Source: Phytophthora quininea (lineage: Eukaryota > Oomycota > Peronosporomycetes > Peronosporales > Peronosporaceae). From it: a stretch of 64,000 bases of DNA. The notes under the pieces are model-generated. The model ran no database searches and was not told where the DNA came from. It saw only the letters and a list, made by a program, of their open reading frames with translations. The position numbers and the translations under genes are program-made. This document shows, one piece after another, positions 8,368 through 20,283 of this stretch (position 1 is its first letter; each line of letters opens with the position of its first letter). The DNA lies in the NCBI GenBank assembly GCA_011947345.1, contig JAAVTG010000289.1, positions 62,001-126,000 on the forward strand, in the 5' to 3' direction.

Positions 8368-11300
8368 ATGGAGCAGATATATGCCGGCCAGAGTCTCTTC
8401 GTCACGGGCGGCACAGGCTTCCTGGCCAAGGTACCGACGTCCTAGCATGTTCACTCATTATACCTACCTACTGACCACTTCCCTTGCTGTATACAGACGC
8501 TGATTGAGAAACTACTACGATGTACACCCGACATCGCAAAGGTGCACTTCTCTCCCCTCAAATATTTATTCACCATCATATTTATTGCAAACAAACTATT
8601 TATTGTATGCCTAGATCTTCGTGCTGATTCGTCCTCGTAAGGGAGTGGCTCCAGCTGAGCGCCTGCAGAAGGAGATCATCGAGAGTCAAGTGTTTGATCG
8701 TCTCCGAGCTGAACGACCCGACGACTTTGAAGCTTTTGCGAGATCCAAACTCCATGCAATTGCAGGAGACATTACCACACCCGATCTGGGACTCAGTGTC
8801 GAGGACGCATGCTTACTGCGGGAGTGTGCAGATCTCCATCCACTCCGCTGCTACCGTGCAGTTCAATGAGCCCCTGGAGGTTGCAGTGGAGATGAACTGT
8901 CTGGGAGCGCTGCACGTGGCGAGATTCGTGCAGACGTGTCCGCACAATCGCTGCCACTTGCACGTGTCGACAGCCTACGTGAATAGCAATAGGAGAGACG
9001 CACGAATCTCGGAAGAGATGTATCCGTTGGAGTTTGATGTGCACGATGCATTGAAAGCTGTCACGACGGCGTCGCCGAGCGATCTGGAGCGCCTGAGTGT
9101 GAATTTGATGGGCACGTATCCAAACACTTACACACTCACAAAGTCCATGACGGAGCACTTGTTGGTGCGAGAACTGCCTGCTAACTTCCCGCTGATTATT
9201 TACCGACCGACGATCATCGGTGCGAGTTGGAAGGAGCCAATGCCAGGATGGACTGACCAGATCGCAGCGGCCGGCGCTATTTTCCTTGCTGCTGGGATGG
9301 GAGTACTGACGATGCTGCCAGGAGACCCTCGCAACGTTGCGGATATTGTTCCTGTCGACCTGGCAGTCAACAGCATCTTATTGTCTATTTGCGCAAGACT
9401 TCACCAAGAAGCAAACTCTACAGAGCCACCGTGTCCGTTGGTTGAAGGCGTTACGCTAAACAAACCCATGGTCGTGCATTGCGGTACGTCAGATCCACGG
9501 CAAAACCCGCTGCGTTGGCGTATCCCGTGCGTGTTGGTTCCCGAGTACTTCCGCAAGAATCCACCGGCACGGGGCCTTTTCCCAGCCAAGTTCTCAATGA
9601 TCCCGACGCACCAGAGCTTCCAGATTCAATGGTTTCTCTCGTACGCACTTCCATCGTCTGTGTACTCGACAGTCGCAAACAAGAGCGGCCATCCAGGTCA
9701 CATTAAAAACGCGGCAAAACTGTGGCAACTCACGTGGCGAGCGCGCAACCTCGTGGAACTGTTCAAACCGTTCACGGAAAACCAATGGATCTTCGTGGCC
9801 GACGCTGCGGAGACCAAGCTGAAGCCGTGGGCAACGAAAGACTTCTGGATCGACTCGCATGAGATCGCGTGGGAACGGTACACGATCAACTACTGTGTGG
9901 GCCTGAAGAAATACATGCTGCACGAAGATGTTATTGATGTGGATATCGAGGGCGTGAACCAGACCCAACTCGCACTCAGCACCGGGCGCATTCTGGACTG
10001 GGATCCAGATCACCACGCCATTTCATTCCCTGGATTGCTTTCTGATGTAGCATGGGCCTATACTTCCAGTAGAAAACCTGGCTATACCAAATCTGGGCTG
10101 CTTGGTCGTGTTATGGGCATTACTGGCTGGAAGGAAGGTATGAACCACGAGGCTTCGCATGTTCCAAGGCCTCACGTCGAGTCAATTGGCGGTCTTCGCA
10201 ACAGTGTCCTCGAATCTGAAGTCGTGCGAGCTGCCATTGAAGAACGCGCAGCAACACAAGGGTTGGATATCGACGACGTAGAGCGCCAAGCCGGCAGTAT
10301 ATTGAGTACAATGGCTGCGCAGCTGGATTACCACTCGGTAAGGAAGTTTGGGTGGTTGCTGCGCAAGGTGTGCCGCAACATGTACGATCAGATTCACGTG
10401 GACGAAGCGGGTCTCACGCGTATTCGCGACCTGTTGGCCGAGCGCCGTGGTAGCGTTGTGCTTGTACCTACACATCGCTCGTATGTGGACTTCTTACTCA
10501 TGAGTTACGTCTTCTTTGCGTATAATATCCCTGTTCCGTACATCGCAGCGGGCGAAGATTTTCTGAACATGGGCAGCCTTACCAAGCTTCTCCGTGAATC
10601 GGGCGCGTACTTCATTCGACGATCGTTTTCCGACGATCCGTTGTATTGTGCAGTCTTCCGTGCGTACACCCAATACTTGGTGTCGCGAGGGCACACCATT
10701 GAATTCTTCATTGAAGGCTCGCGCAGTCGCAGTGGAAAGCAGCTACACCCGAAGTTTGGGATTCTCAACACCGTCGTGGACTGCTACATCTCCGAAAAGT
10801 CAAGAACGTACGTGTCTGGAGTTTATTACAGTGTGGATGGTTCAGGACTGACTGCTACCTGTTGTTTCTACAGCTCTACATCGTACCTGTCACCATTGAC
10901 TACGAGAAACCGCTTGAAGTTCTTCTGCACCAGAACGAGCTCATCGGAGAAGGCAAAGTTCGTGAGGTACAGTGTTTATTTATTAGTTTACGTACTTTTA
11001 CTGACTTTACGCCTCGTACAGTCCATCAGCGCGTTGTTCAAAGCAATGCCCGTCGTGCGCAAGAAATTCGGCTCCATTTCGGTGAAGTTTGGGATGCCAT
11101 TGGACGTGAAGCAACACGTAGACGCTCAAGTGGCTCGTGCCGAAGCTCAGGAAATGTTTGTGCCGACCTCGGCCATCGTCGAAGAGCTCGGCTACGCTAT
11201 CACGGACGCACTCATCGATAATGCTACATGTGCTATGTCTCATGTGGTCGCTGCTATCCTGCTGGTGTATCGTCAAGGAATCTCCAAACAAGAGCTGGTC

Positions 11301-12314
11301 CGCCAGTCGGACTGGCTGAGGCAAGAGATTCTGCGTCGTGGCGGTCGTGTCGTGGGCACTCAAGGTCGTTCGCCCACCGTCGTTGTAGACCGTGCGTTAG
11401 AATTGTTGCATGAACTCGTCACCATGCCGCGCAAAGATCTCGTTGAGCCAGCGATCACCAGCGTACGTGACTTAGTTTTAAGTCTGCTTTGTTCGAAGAG
11501 CTAACCTGGTGTCTTTGATACAGCGGGAGCAATACCCCAACATGATCGGATTAGGCTACTACCGCAACAAACTGCTGCACTGGTTCAACCGCGAAGGTGT
11601 CGTAGCATGTGCCTACCATGCGTTGGACGCCTTCAATCCGTCTACCAATGCATCAGTAGCTTCGGATGAGGCCGGTGTAGACCGTCAAGAGTTACTAGAC
11701 GGAGCGATGTTCCTGCATGAAATGCTCATGATGGAGTTTGTTCGCAAGGACGACGCGGAGGCTGATCGAGCTAATCTGGTCGAAACGTTGGCTCAACTGG
11801 AGGACCGTAAGGTGCTCGTTCCAGTTGCTTCTTCGCCACGCCTTGAGGCAGGTGACGGGGTGATGCTGTCGCTGTTGAGCACGTTGATGTGGCCGTTCAT
11901 TGACAGCTACTGGGTGTCCGTCACGAGTTTGTTCGCTCTGCGTCCACAGGGCGAGGTCGCCACGGAGGACCTACTTAAGCGGCTGCAGTGGCTCGCAGAG
12001 ACCATGTACCACGAAAGCTCATCAGCTTCTACGAGTCGTGCTCCCGGGAGACGTTGCAGAACGCGCTGGCGCTACTGGAGCGCTGGGGTGTGCTCTCCAC
12101 TCGTCGTCATCCTCAAGCCGGCGGGAGCAAGCGCAACGCCAAGAAGCCGCCGGTGCAGCTACTGAGTTTGACATCGCAATTCGCCAGGGACGGCGAGCTG
12201 GAACAGCTTGCTCTGCGCGTCTCCAAGTTCCGTAAACTGCCGCCAGGTGTGCAGCCTGCCACCACCAGCGAGACGGAAGTGCTCGCTCGATTGCCTGCAC
12301 TCTCGCGCATGTAG
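8368..12314 (+). CDS. Fatty acyl-CoA reductase / DHAP-type acyltransferase fusion
   Basis: The N-terminal half is a fatty acyl-CoA reductase: Rossmann motif TGGTGFLAK at residue 13, HSAATVQFNEPL, and the catalytic YTLTK of YPNTYTLTKSMTE. The C-terminal half is a PlsB/GNPAT-like acyltransferase: HRSYVD (HX4D), FFIEGSRSRSGK and IVPVTIDYE. The protein ends in SRM, which fits the PTS1 peroxisomal consensus. Exons are 8368-8430, 8497-8541, 8615-10811, 10874-10967, 11022-11462 and 11524-12314, all GT-AG. Two single-base breaks remain: an extra base near 8834 just before HSAATV, and a missing base near 12014 between ETMYHE and KLISFYESC. FAR makes fatty alcohol and DHAP acyltransferase makes acyl-DHAP, the two substrates of alkyl-DHAP synthase, so a peroxisomal role in ether lipid synthesis is inferred. 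Confidence 0.88.
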
Positions 12315-12429
12315 ATAGAGAAACAGCAACGTTTTACAGTAATTTGTGCGGAATTAGTTAAATCTTGGTTGAAGCCGTTTTGGATCTGATTCCCCCGAAT
12401 TGAAATCATTTTGGAGACCGCAGGAACAA

Positions 12430-15400
12430 ATGCGGGTGCTCGGCGTTCTGGGCGCGCTAGCGTTGGCCACTGCGTCTGCTGAGGCTGGCTGCGACTCCAG
12501 CAAATGGAAACCCCCGTGGACGGCAAGTACAACACCAGCAGTCGTATTGACCCCACCAAGCTCAATGTCCACTTGATCGCGCACTCTCATGACGATCCGT
12601 ATGATAAAATATCATATCTAAATTATTTAACATAGTAGTATCTAACTGCTATGCTTGCAGGGGCTGGCTCGTGGGCATCGACCAGTATTACATGGAGAAG
12701 GTGCAGTACATCCTGGACACGGCTGTGGAGGAGCTTCAGCGCAACCCGGACCGCCAGTTCATGTTCGTGGAGCAGGCCTTCTTCCAGCGCTGGTGGCACG
12801 AGCAGGGCTCCGAGACGCGAGCCATCGTCAAGCAGCTCGTGAAGGAAGGACGGCTGGACCTCACCGTCAACGGCGGCTGGTGCATGCACGACGAGGCCAC
12901 GCCGCACTACATCGCCATGGTGGACCAGACGTCGTACGGCCATCAGCTGCTCATGGACGAGTTCGGCATCAGCCCTCGCATCGGGTGGCAGATCGACCCG
13001 TTCGGCCACTCGTCGACGCAGGGCTCGCTGCTGAGTCAGGGCGTGGGCTTTGACGCGCTCTACTTCGCCCGTATCGACTACCAGGACTACGGTAATCGTA
13101 AGAAGAATAAGGACTTGGAGTTCATTTGGCGCCCGAGCAAGTCTCGCGGCAAGGAGTCGCAGGTGTTCACGGGCGAGATCATCGACCACTACTGTCCACC
13201 GAGCAAGTTTGGCTACGGGAATATCGGCAATGAGATCCAAGATGATGCAGAGCTACATGACTATGATGTTTGCGACGAAGTGGAACAGTTTGTGCAGAAC
13301 GCACAGATGAGAGGTGGCGCGTCCAAAGGCCATCATGTATTCATCCCTATGGGCTGCGACTTTCAGTACGACAACTCGCTCAGGTGGTTCAAGAACATGG
13401 ACAAACTGATCCACTACGTCAACCAGGACGCGCGTGAATGTACTGTACTCCAACTTGTCGTACTACACGGACGTCAAGAGAGAGGAAGGCCTCACGTGGA
13501 GCGTCAAGACGGACGACTTCTTCCCGTACGCCTCAGCCGAGCACGACTACTGGTCGGGGTTCTTCACGAGCCGGCCGACGCTGAAGCGGTTCGCTCGAGT
13601 GGCCAACATCTTGCTGCAGCAACTGAGACAGCTTGATGCGGTCTACCAAAGCCACCACTCGTCGGAACTTGTGGCTCTCCAGCGGGCTGTGGGTCTCGTA
13701 CAGCACCACGACGGACTCTCCGGGACGGAGAAGCAGAGCGTCTCGGACGACTATGCGTTGCGCCTGAACGACGGCATCATCCAAGCTGAGAAGGAGATGA
13801 ACGAGGTGCTCTTCGTCATCGGCGAGAAGGAGCCGTTCCACTTCTGCTTGCTGGCCAACACCAGCGTGTGCGACGTGTCCACACAAAACACTGACTTCGA
13901 GGTGCTGGTCCACAACGCGCTTGCTCGCACGGCTGTGGAGACCATTTCCATCCCAGTCACCCACAAGTCGGCGGACGTGCAGGTGCAATACGGCGACGCA
14001 ACCATTCGCGGTCAGGACGTGTTCGTGGCCTTGCCCGTGCACGCTGAGACGCAGGTGGCTCCGTACTCGCTGGTGCTGAGCGTGGAGTTGAAGCCGCTTA
14101 GTACGGCACGGCTACTGGTGAAGCAAAAGACGTGGATGAGAATGACGAGGCTGTAGTTGCTGCCGCCAACCAGGACGAAGATGTCGTTGTGCTGGAAAAC
14201 CACTTGATGCGAGCCGAGATCAGTAAAACGACGGGGTCGATCACGAAGCTGGCCAACAAGAAGAAGAACATCCAGATCCCATTGTCGGTGGACGTGGCGT
14301 ACTACCAGGCCTTCCAGGGCAATGGCGCCAAGTCTGGCGCGTACGTGTTCCGGCCGGACTCGAACAAGACGTACCCGGTAACCGGAAACACTTCTGGTGA
14401 AGCGACTCCGAGCTCGGTGCCAGCCGTGACGATGGTGGAGCTGGTGACGGACACCGACAGCGTGAACCGAATGAGTGTGCCGCGCGTGGCATTCAAGATC
14501 GGCGAGTGGGTGACACTCGAGTACCGCGTGAACGCCGACGACGAGTTCCTGGAGATCGAGTGGACGGTGGGGTCGGTGCCAATCGACGACAAGAAGGGCA
14601 AGGAGGTGATCGTGCGCTTCGACGCGGGCGACAGCATCCAGTCGGACGGCACGCTGTACACGGACTCGAACGGGCTGGAGTTCGTGCAGCGCGTGCGCAA
14701 CCACCGAGACACGTGGAATCTGACGCTGCACGACGGTCAGGAGGTGGTGGCGGCCAACTACTTCCCGATCGCCACCGGCGCGTACATCAAGGACGCGAAC
14801 CATCAGCTGAACATCGTGACGGACCGAGCTCAAGGTGCGGCGAGTCTGAAGGACGGCCAGGTGGAGGTGATGGTGCACCGTCGGTTGCTGGCCGACGACA
14901 ACAAGGGTGTAGGCGAACCTTTGAACGAGACGGAGTCAGTGTACGATTCCCAAAAGAAGACGTTCGTGACGAAAGGTCTGGTGGTGCGTGGCAACTTGTT
15001 CATCAACGTAGACTCGGCGGAGGACGGCATGCGCAGTCTGCGGTCGAAGATGGAGTCTGCGTTCTTCCGTCCGTTGACGGTGTTCCGCAAGGCTGCTGAT
15101 GGAGACGCTGTCGACACCGACGAGCAGGCGAAGCTGCCGTGGCTGACTGTGAACGAGTTTCCTCCGAACGTCGGCTTGACCACGTTGCAGGAGCTGACGA
15201 AGCAGTGTCTGATGCTTCGCCTCTCGCACCTGTACGCCGTGGACGAGCACTCGACGCTGTCTAAGCCAGCGAAAGTGGACTTCTCGAAGCTGCTGTCGGT
15301 GAAGAACTCGGCGGTGTCGGAGGTGACGGAGTTGATTCTGACCGGCACGAAGCCATTGGCGGAAGTGCAGTCGACACGCAACTCGGAGTGGAAGACGACG

Positions 15401-15595
15401 GACGAGGCGAACGGTTCGTCGCCGCGCAGTCTCCCTGTGAAGGGCACGTCTGTAGTGTTGCAGGCGATGGAAGTTCGTGCGTTCCGCGTGTGCTTCTCCA
15501 AGTCCGATGAGCCTGAGTCTGCCGACACCTTTGACACGTACGAACCATTCGGTGCTGTGCTCCAGGACCTGGCCGAGATTATTGCCGTGGAGTAA
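12430..15595 (+). CDS. Lysosomal-type alpha-mannosidase (GH38), copy 1
   Basis: A class II alpha-mannosidase that removes alpha-mannose from N-glycans, probably in lysosomes or secreted. The signal peptide is MRVLGVLGALALATASA. GH38 motifs are HSHDDPGW (metal site), GGWCMHDEA and QIDPFGHS with the nucleophile Asp. The intron is 12599-12660 (phase 2, inside HDDP/GW). Frame breaks: one base short at CCCCC (12511-12515), two bases short or one extra at about 13429-13437 (before VNVLYSNLSYYTDVK), and AAAA (14125-14128) where copy 2 has AAAAA. With these corrected the length is a multiple of three, about 1035 residues, normal for the family. Codons between the breaks are intact. The inverted paralogue at 21918-25099 shares the first two breaks. 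Confidence 0.9.
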
Positions 15596-15631
15596 AGATC
15601 AAATGAGTAATGTTCCATTGTGACGGATGGA

Positions 15632-18387
15632 CTAAACCCCTTCAAACAAAACAACTACCGCTGTCACCACCCAAGCGAAGGCGAGTCCAACGCCAATAAT
15701 GCGACCGGCAATTCGCCACTTGACTTGATCTAGATGTTGTTGAATTGCACTTGGCAGTTGGTCACTCGCTTGAATGCTCCCGTCCTCCTTGCAAAACGCA
15801 GTGACTTGCAGTCGATCAGCACTCAGGAAACGCCACCAGTAGATGCCAGCAGACTTGATGAGCATCCGCACGACGAAGCGGTTCGCGAAAAGACGACAAG
15901 CAACAGCCACCACGACGCACACGAGAGATAGACGGCTTTCTCTGTTGCACAGGTGAGTCTGTGCTGTAGTTTGTTCACACCTTCCTCTCGCCCTACCTCC
16001 ATTTGAGGAAAACACTCTTCAAATGCCGAGGAAGCAGCAAGGAATGGAGCGTTTGTGTTGAGCTGGGACACAAGCGGGGATGGATCCTCGAGTCCCGTGG
16101 TGCTTGGAACATTGCTCGGCAGACACCTGTTTGATAGAGAAGTATCCTCTGGTACCCCTTCGCTGCAGGTTTGCAACATCCGAACTAAGCCGCTGGTAGT
16201 TGTCACGCAATTCTCCAAATCCGTTAGTAGTGTGGATTGATTCATCCACACAGCCGAGCTATCCACCGCCAACACAGTGTAGTCGTTCCGGACCGAGTCG
16301 TTGATGATTCCAGCGTACTTTTCGACTTCATTGAGCGGGTCGACGACGCTTTCGTTGCTGTTGCCACTGTTCTCAATGAAACCACGAGCGATACTTTGCA
16401 CGGTTGAGAGCGGACCGCTTGCATTGGAATTCCCGCAACTCGATATGTGGTCTTGCTTCCAAGTGTAAAGCAATGCCGTCACGATTATTGCTGCGACCAA
16501 CAGCAAAAGAAAACTCACGAGACTCCGCAGCAGCTCGGACGATTTCGCGACAAGAGTGAAGCAAACCACCGAGAAGCTGTGCTTGCAGAGCAATACTTCA
16601 CACACGCTCCCGATTGTATCTTCGGTAGTGACGCCACGAATGTCAAGCATAGGCATGTCGGAGTACGATTCCGTGATCAGACCAACGGCGAGGTCTGCAA
16701 ACAGCAATGTCAGCCGTCCGACGTCCACGAAAAAATCACATTCGTGACGACGACCCCGATATCAATCAACGATGCACGTAGCACAGCAGTGTCGATGTGA
16801 AACTCTTCGTCCTTGGACGGTGCTGGTGGCGTATCATTTCGTAAGGTGATCAGTCGATCGTGTTGTTGTCCCAAGCTTGAGTTCGACGTCCGGTCAGGCA
16901 GGATATACTTTCGCTGGATAGAATTCGCCGGTCTCACCGTTTGCCGCTGGTTTTCCGTTAGTTCCGTCACCAACTGCGATCCGAGTCGACGCCACGGTGC
17001 AAATCCTTGATCTACTAATTTCTGGATGGATGTTTTCCATTGTTGTTGCAAGACGTCGAAGGAAGAGGAAACTTCCTGCTGGGCCTGGTCAAGGCTTGTC
17101 GTGATAGAAGTTCTGGTGCGATTGATTTGGCTAGCCGTCGACTCAGCTGCGTACACCAGTTCTTCTTGAAGCTGCATGGCTTGCTTGACGGTAGCGTTGA
17201 ACTGGTTCTCGAGCATTTCCCAGGCTTCCTCTAAAGCGTTCAAGATGTCCGAAAATCCTTCGTGCAAGCCTGATAAAAACTCGAGAGCTTTGCGAAGAGT
17301 TCTGCCGGCCTTGCGAATCGCTTCTAGACTGGTCGTGGATACCGAATTCACCAGCGGATCATGAAGCTTTGACGTCGCAATTTTGCTCAGTCGACCAAGT
17401 CGGGATGCAGATTGTTCATCATGGCCGCTACCGTCGTTGTCCGACCAAATGGGTGCGAATGAGTCCAAGTCTTTCGTGGCCAGTGCATTCGTGGCATTCA
17501 TGGTATTCTGGATGGATGATTTTACTGCGTCGACAGCTCCCCACATGCCCAGGAGCTGCGTCTCGAACTGCTTCTGCTGATTGTCCACGTGATCTCGAGC
17601 CTCCGTTACCGCTTGCGAGGTCAAGATTGTTCGTACAGCGAGGACCAGCGCCCGGGAGGAAGACAACGTTTTGGTTTCAGATATCAGCGTAGAAAGCGTC
17701 TGAGAAGCACGACAACGTCGTGTTCGTATCGGTCGGTGCTGCTGTCTGGACTTGACTTTGCAAATTTGCCAAGAAAGCTTTCGAGCCTAGTGCAACATCA
17801 AATGTTAGCACTTTCGACGTACCAAATCGATGCAGAACGTACACGTTGTGGTGGCGTTTTCCTGGCTGTCGAGCACTTTATCGTTGGCATCAATCACCTT
17901 CTGAACGTGTTTGTTATCCGCCTCAAATTTCATCTTGGCAGTGGCCAAATATTGAAGTGAACTTTGTTCCACGCAACTCGACATGCTGTTGAGCATTTGG
18001 CTTGTCGAAAGGTAAACTTCCCGTGCGGCAGTCAATTCGTCGTGGACGCCCACACATCCAAAGTCCACGAGGTGATTTTCGTGGACACGTAAATGCCGCT
18101 GACGTAGCTGCCGAGCACGAAAAGCAGCACGAACGTCAAGCGAGGGTAGTTGTAGAACCAGCGGAGCGACGCCGAGCGTTTTCTTGATTCGATAGCTTTT
18201 CCATCGCGTCACAGAGAGAGTTGAAGGCGATTTCAGACTGGAATAGTCGACTGCGTCTTTGGACGACGTCGGTGGAGTCACCACCGGCAGCAGACTTAGT
18301 GATCTCTCTGAACTGTGCGGATGCACTTGGTTGTTTCGTCGAGGGAACATCTTTAAGAATGACGTCGACACCAAGCAAAAATACCAT
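15632..18387 (-). CDS. Multi-pass membrane protein with two large loops, prominin-like layout
   Basis: I do not recognise the family with certainty. From the ATG at 18387 the order is: cytoplasmic head, TM1 (PRLTFVLLFVLGSYVSGIYV), a long helical/coiled-coil loop rich in Gln and Ser with NATT, TNTT and NATN sites, paired TM2-TM3 (DVGRLTLLFADLAVGL; SLVSFLLLLVAAIIVTALLY), a second loop with NESV, NDS and NQS sites and several Cys, then TM4 (SLVCVVVAVACRLF) and TM5 (GVGLAFAWVVTAVVVLFEG). Five TMs and two glycosylatable loops resemble prominins, by layout only. The intron is 17787-17842 (GTACGT donor). Five single-base breaks (about 18205, 18030, 17700, 16726 at a T6 run, and 15930) are needed to read it through; together they sum to whole codons. 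It ends 36 bp from the alpha-mannosidase stop (convergent). Confidence 0.6.
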
Positions 18388-18531
18388 GGAGATGGATTGA
18401 TGGGAGTACTCATCACAAAATGGATTAACTAGGTTGTCGTATCATGAAGAAGGCCACTACAGCATCAGCTTTCAAACGACGCGCATGTCAATTTTTAATC
18501 CTCGTACTCGAAATGTAAAGTAAAATGAGAT

Positions 18532-18654
18532 GGGAGCGCTCAGACATCCAAGGAAAATTGGAGCCTCAAGCAGCAATGCCAGGTGGCGACCCGACCGCTG
18601 TCAGCAAAACACTGCGAATGTTTAAGGGATACATTGCTTCATCACCGCGCTCCC
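18532..18654 (+). repeat. MITE-like 123-bp element, copy 1
   Basis: The element begins GGGAGCGC and ends GCGCTCCC, an 8-bp terminal inverted repeat, with no coding capacity. A second copy lies at 19294-19415 in the opposite orientation with a few differences (for example CAATGCCAGG versus GACATCGGG). No clear target-site duplication is visible. Confidence 0.55.
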
Positions 18655-19293
18655 AGTAATATGCACACTCCATACATACACATCGATACCTGACCTAAAG
18701 ATCGGTGTTGAGGAAACACCAAACCACGCGATGGGATTCCTTTCGGGAGGGTGTCGTGGAGAACACAACATGAGTAATCCCCGTCGGGTTAGCTCCAAGC
18801 GGCGGCGGCACGACGTCCGCCTGGTGCCGCTGAGCCAATTGCATAACTGTTAGTATGACCATCAGTCCTCGCGAGTCCGCCGCACGCTCCGGCCGAGGCC
18901 ATCTCCGCTGAGCTTCGTCGTCGAGGGAGTCTGCGCTTGGACGCTGGCACTCTCTGCCCTGGTGTCCGGGAATTTCCCAAGCCGCAGCCCCGCGAGGGGC
19001 CGCCCACTTGACTTCGCAATTCTAAATCGTGTTCTGAGGCTTCGGCGCGGTTGCCGCGGCCGAGTGGTGGAGCCACGACTGCCAGTCGTTCGATTATCTT
19101 GATTTTTGTATACGAATCTGTGTCACAGAATCTGGGGCGGCCCAGATTCTAGAACGTTTGTTTGGTGGTGGAGATGGAGTGACGATTTTCCTGACGATTG
19201 AAGCGCGCGTGGGCACTTTTGATTCGACACGCTGACACGCAAGTGCGTTGTGGTTGCAGTAGGAAAGACGAGATGGCGTGGCCTGTGTACTCT

Positions 19294-19415
19294 GGAGCGC
19301 GGTGATGAAGCAATGTATCCCTTAAACATTCGCAGTGTTTTGCTGACAGCGGTCGGGTCGCCACCCGATGTCGCTGCTTGAGGCTCCAATTTTCCTTGGA
19401 TGTCTGAGCGCTCCC
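19294..19415 (-). repeat. MITE-like 123-bp element, copy 2
   Basis: Inverted copy of 18532-18654, about 95 percent identical by eye, lacking the outermost base of one terminus. The two copies enclose about 640 bp of non-coding DNA and could form a hairpin in a read-through transcript. Confidence 0.55.
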
Positions 19416-20216
19416 CCAACAACAGTATGGATCCCGGTAGTTGCAGCCTTTTGATGCAAGTTGCACGCGCCGTTCGAGTGTTGATGCGAACAGCGCTGTC
19501 GACGAAAGCCAAACCGCGACAGCAAACTGCAAGATGATGCGGCTCGCGCGATTATCGCAGACGACAGATTTGGGGCGCATTGCGGCGGTCGCCGCCATAC
19601 AAATCGCCGCGCGAGCGAGCAAGCAAGCAAGCAGTGCTGGTCAATGTTTTGGCGGCGATCTTGGTTGACGGGGCCACAGGTGCGACATGGCCGGTCTCTA
19701 CGTTCTGCTCTGCAGCATGTGCCTGCCATAGTGACTGATTTAAATGTTTAACAAAGCATACGAGCTTGGTGGATGTGGAGGTCTCTGATACGGCATGGTC
19801 CTGCTCTTCCGACTGCTCTGTTGGCTGCTTGGTGCGGACCGGTGACGTCGCTGCATGACGTAAACCCCAGTGTTTAAGCGAAATCAGCTTGCCCACGCAA
19901 ACACCCAGTGGCGCATATTCGCCGTGCAGCGCGGGGGCAGCAACGTTGTCTAGCTTTGTGTAGCTTTGTCGGCGGGGCAAGCTCCGTTGTTGCTACGTTT
20001 GACAAGCATCGAATCTTGGGCACTTCCTCAAAAGCCGGTGTGTTGCGCCCGGTTTCATTTATCAAAACACGGTGCATCGTCAATACTAAAGTCCAGTCAC
20101 GGGGCTGAATCCAACCCACCTTGTTTCATGTCTCGTCGGGCCAAGTGCGTGTCCCCTCTGAAAGCCTTGCATCAGTTATCGCAGGCTTGACACGCAAAGA
20201 TCTTCCCCTCTGTCGG

Positions 20217-20235
20217 CCTCACTTCTCAATTTGAG
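20217..20235 (+). promoter_or_regulatory. Initiator-like element of the 6PGD gene
   Basis: CCTCACTTCTCAATTTGAG fits the oomycete initiator (TCAYTYYNCAWTTT), about 50 bp upstream of the ATG at 20284. Confidence 0.6.
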
Positions 20236-20283
20236 CTCGCCTCAAGACACAGAACCCCGCACAAAGACCTTCACTCCTTAGTC

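Larger units (their letters stand above)
18388..20283. other. Repeat-rich intergenic region upstream of 6PGD
   Basis: No credible gene in 1.9 kb. It holds two opposite copies of a 123-bp element (18532-18654 and 19294-19415), a 20-bp palindrome at 19129-19148 (AATCTGGG/CCCAGATT stem, GCGG loop), short GCAA tandem units near 19616-19632, and ORF-like stretches without recognisable domains. It looks like degenerate transposon debris. The last 70 bp are the 6PGD promoter. Confidence 0.6.

Noticed and set aside
12511..12520. Programmed -1 ribosomal frameshift at CCCCCG in the alpha-mannosidase genes.
   Set aside because: The heptamer does not fit X XXY YYZ slippage in the zero frame and no downstream structure is obvious. 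A missing C is simpler given the same error elsewhere.
19050..19110. tRNA-like boxes (GCCGAGTGG and GTTCGATTATC) in the gap upstream of 6PGD.
   Set aside because: The A and B boxes are too close, no acceptor stem forms, and the anticodon arm has only a five-base loop. It may be a SINE scrap but I cannot support an RNA gene.
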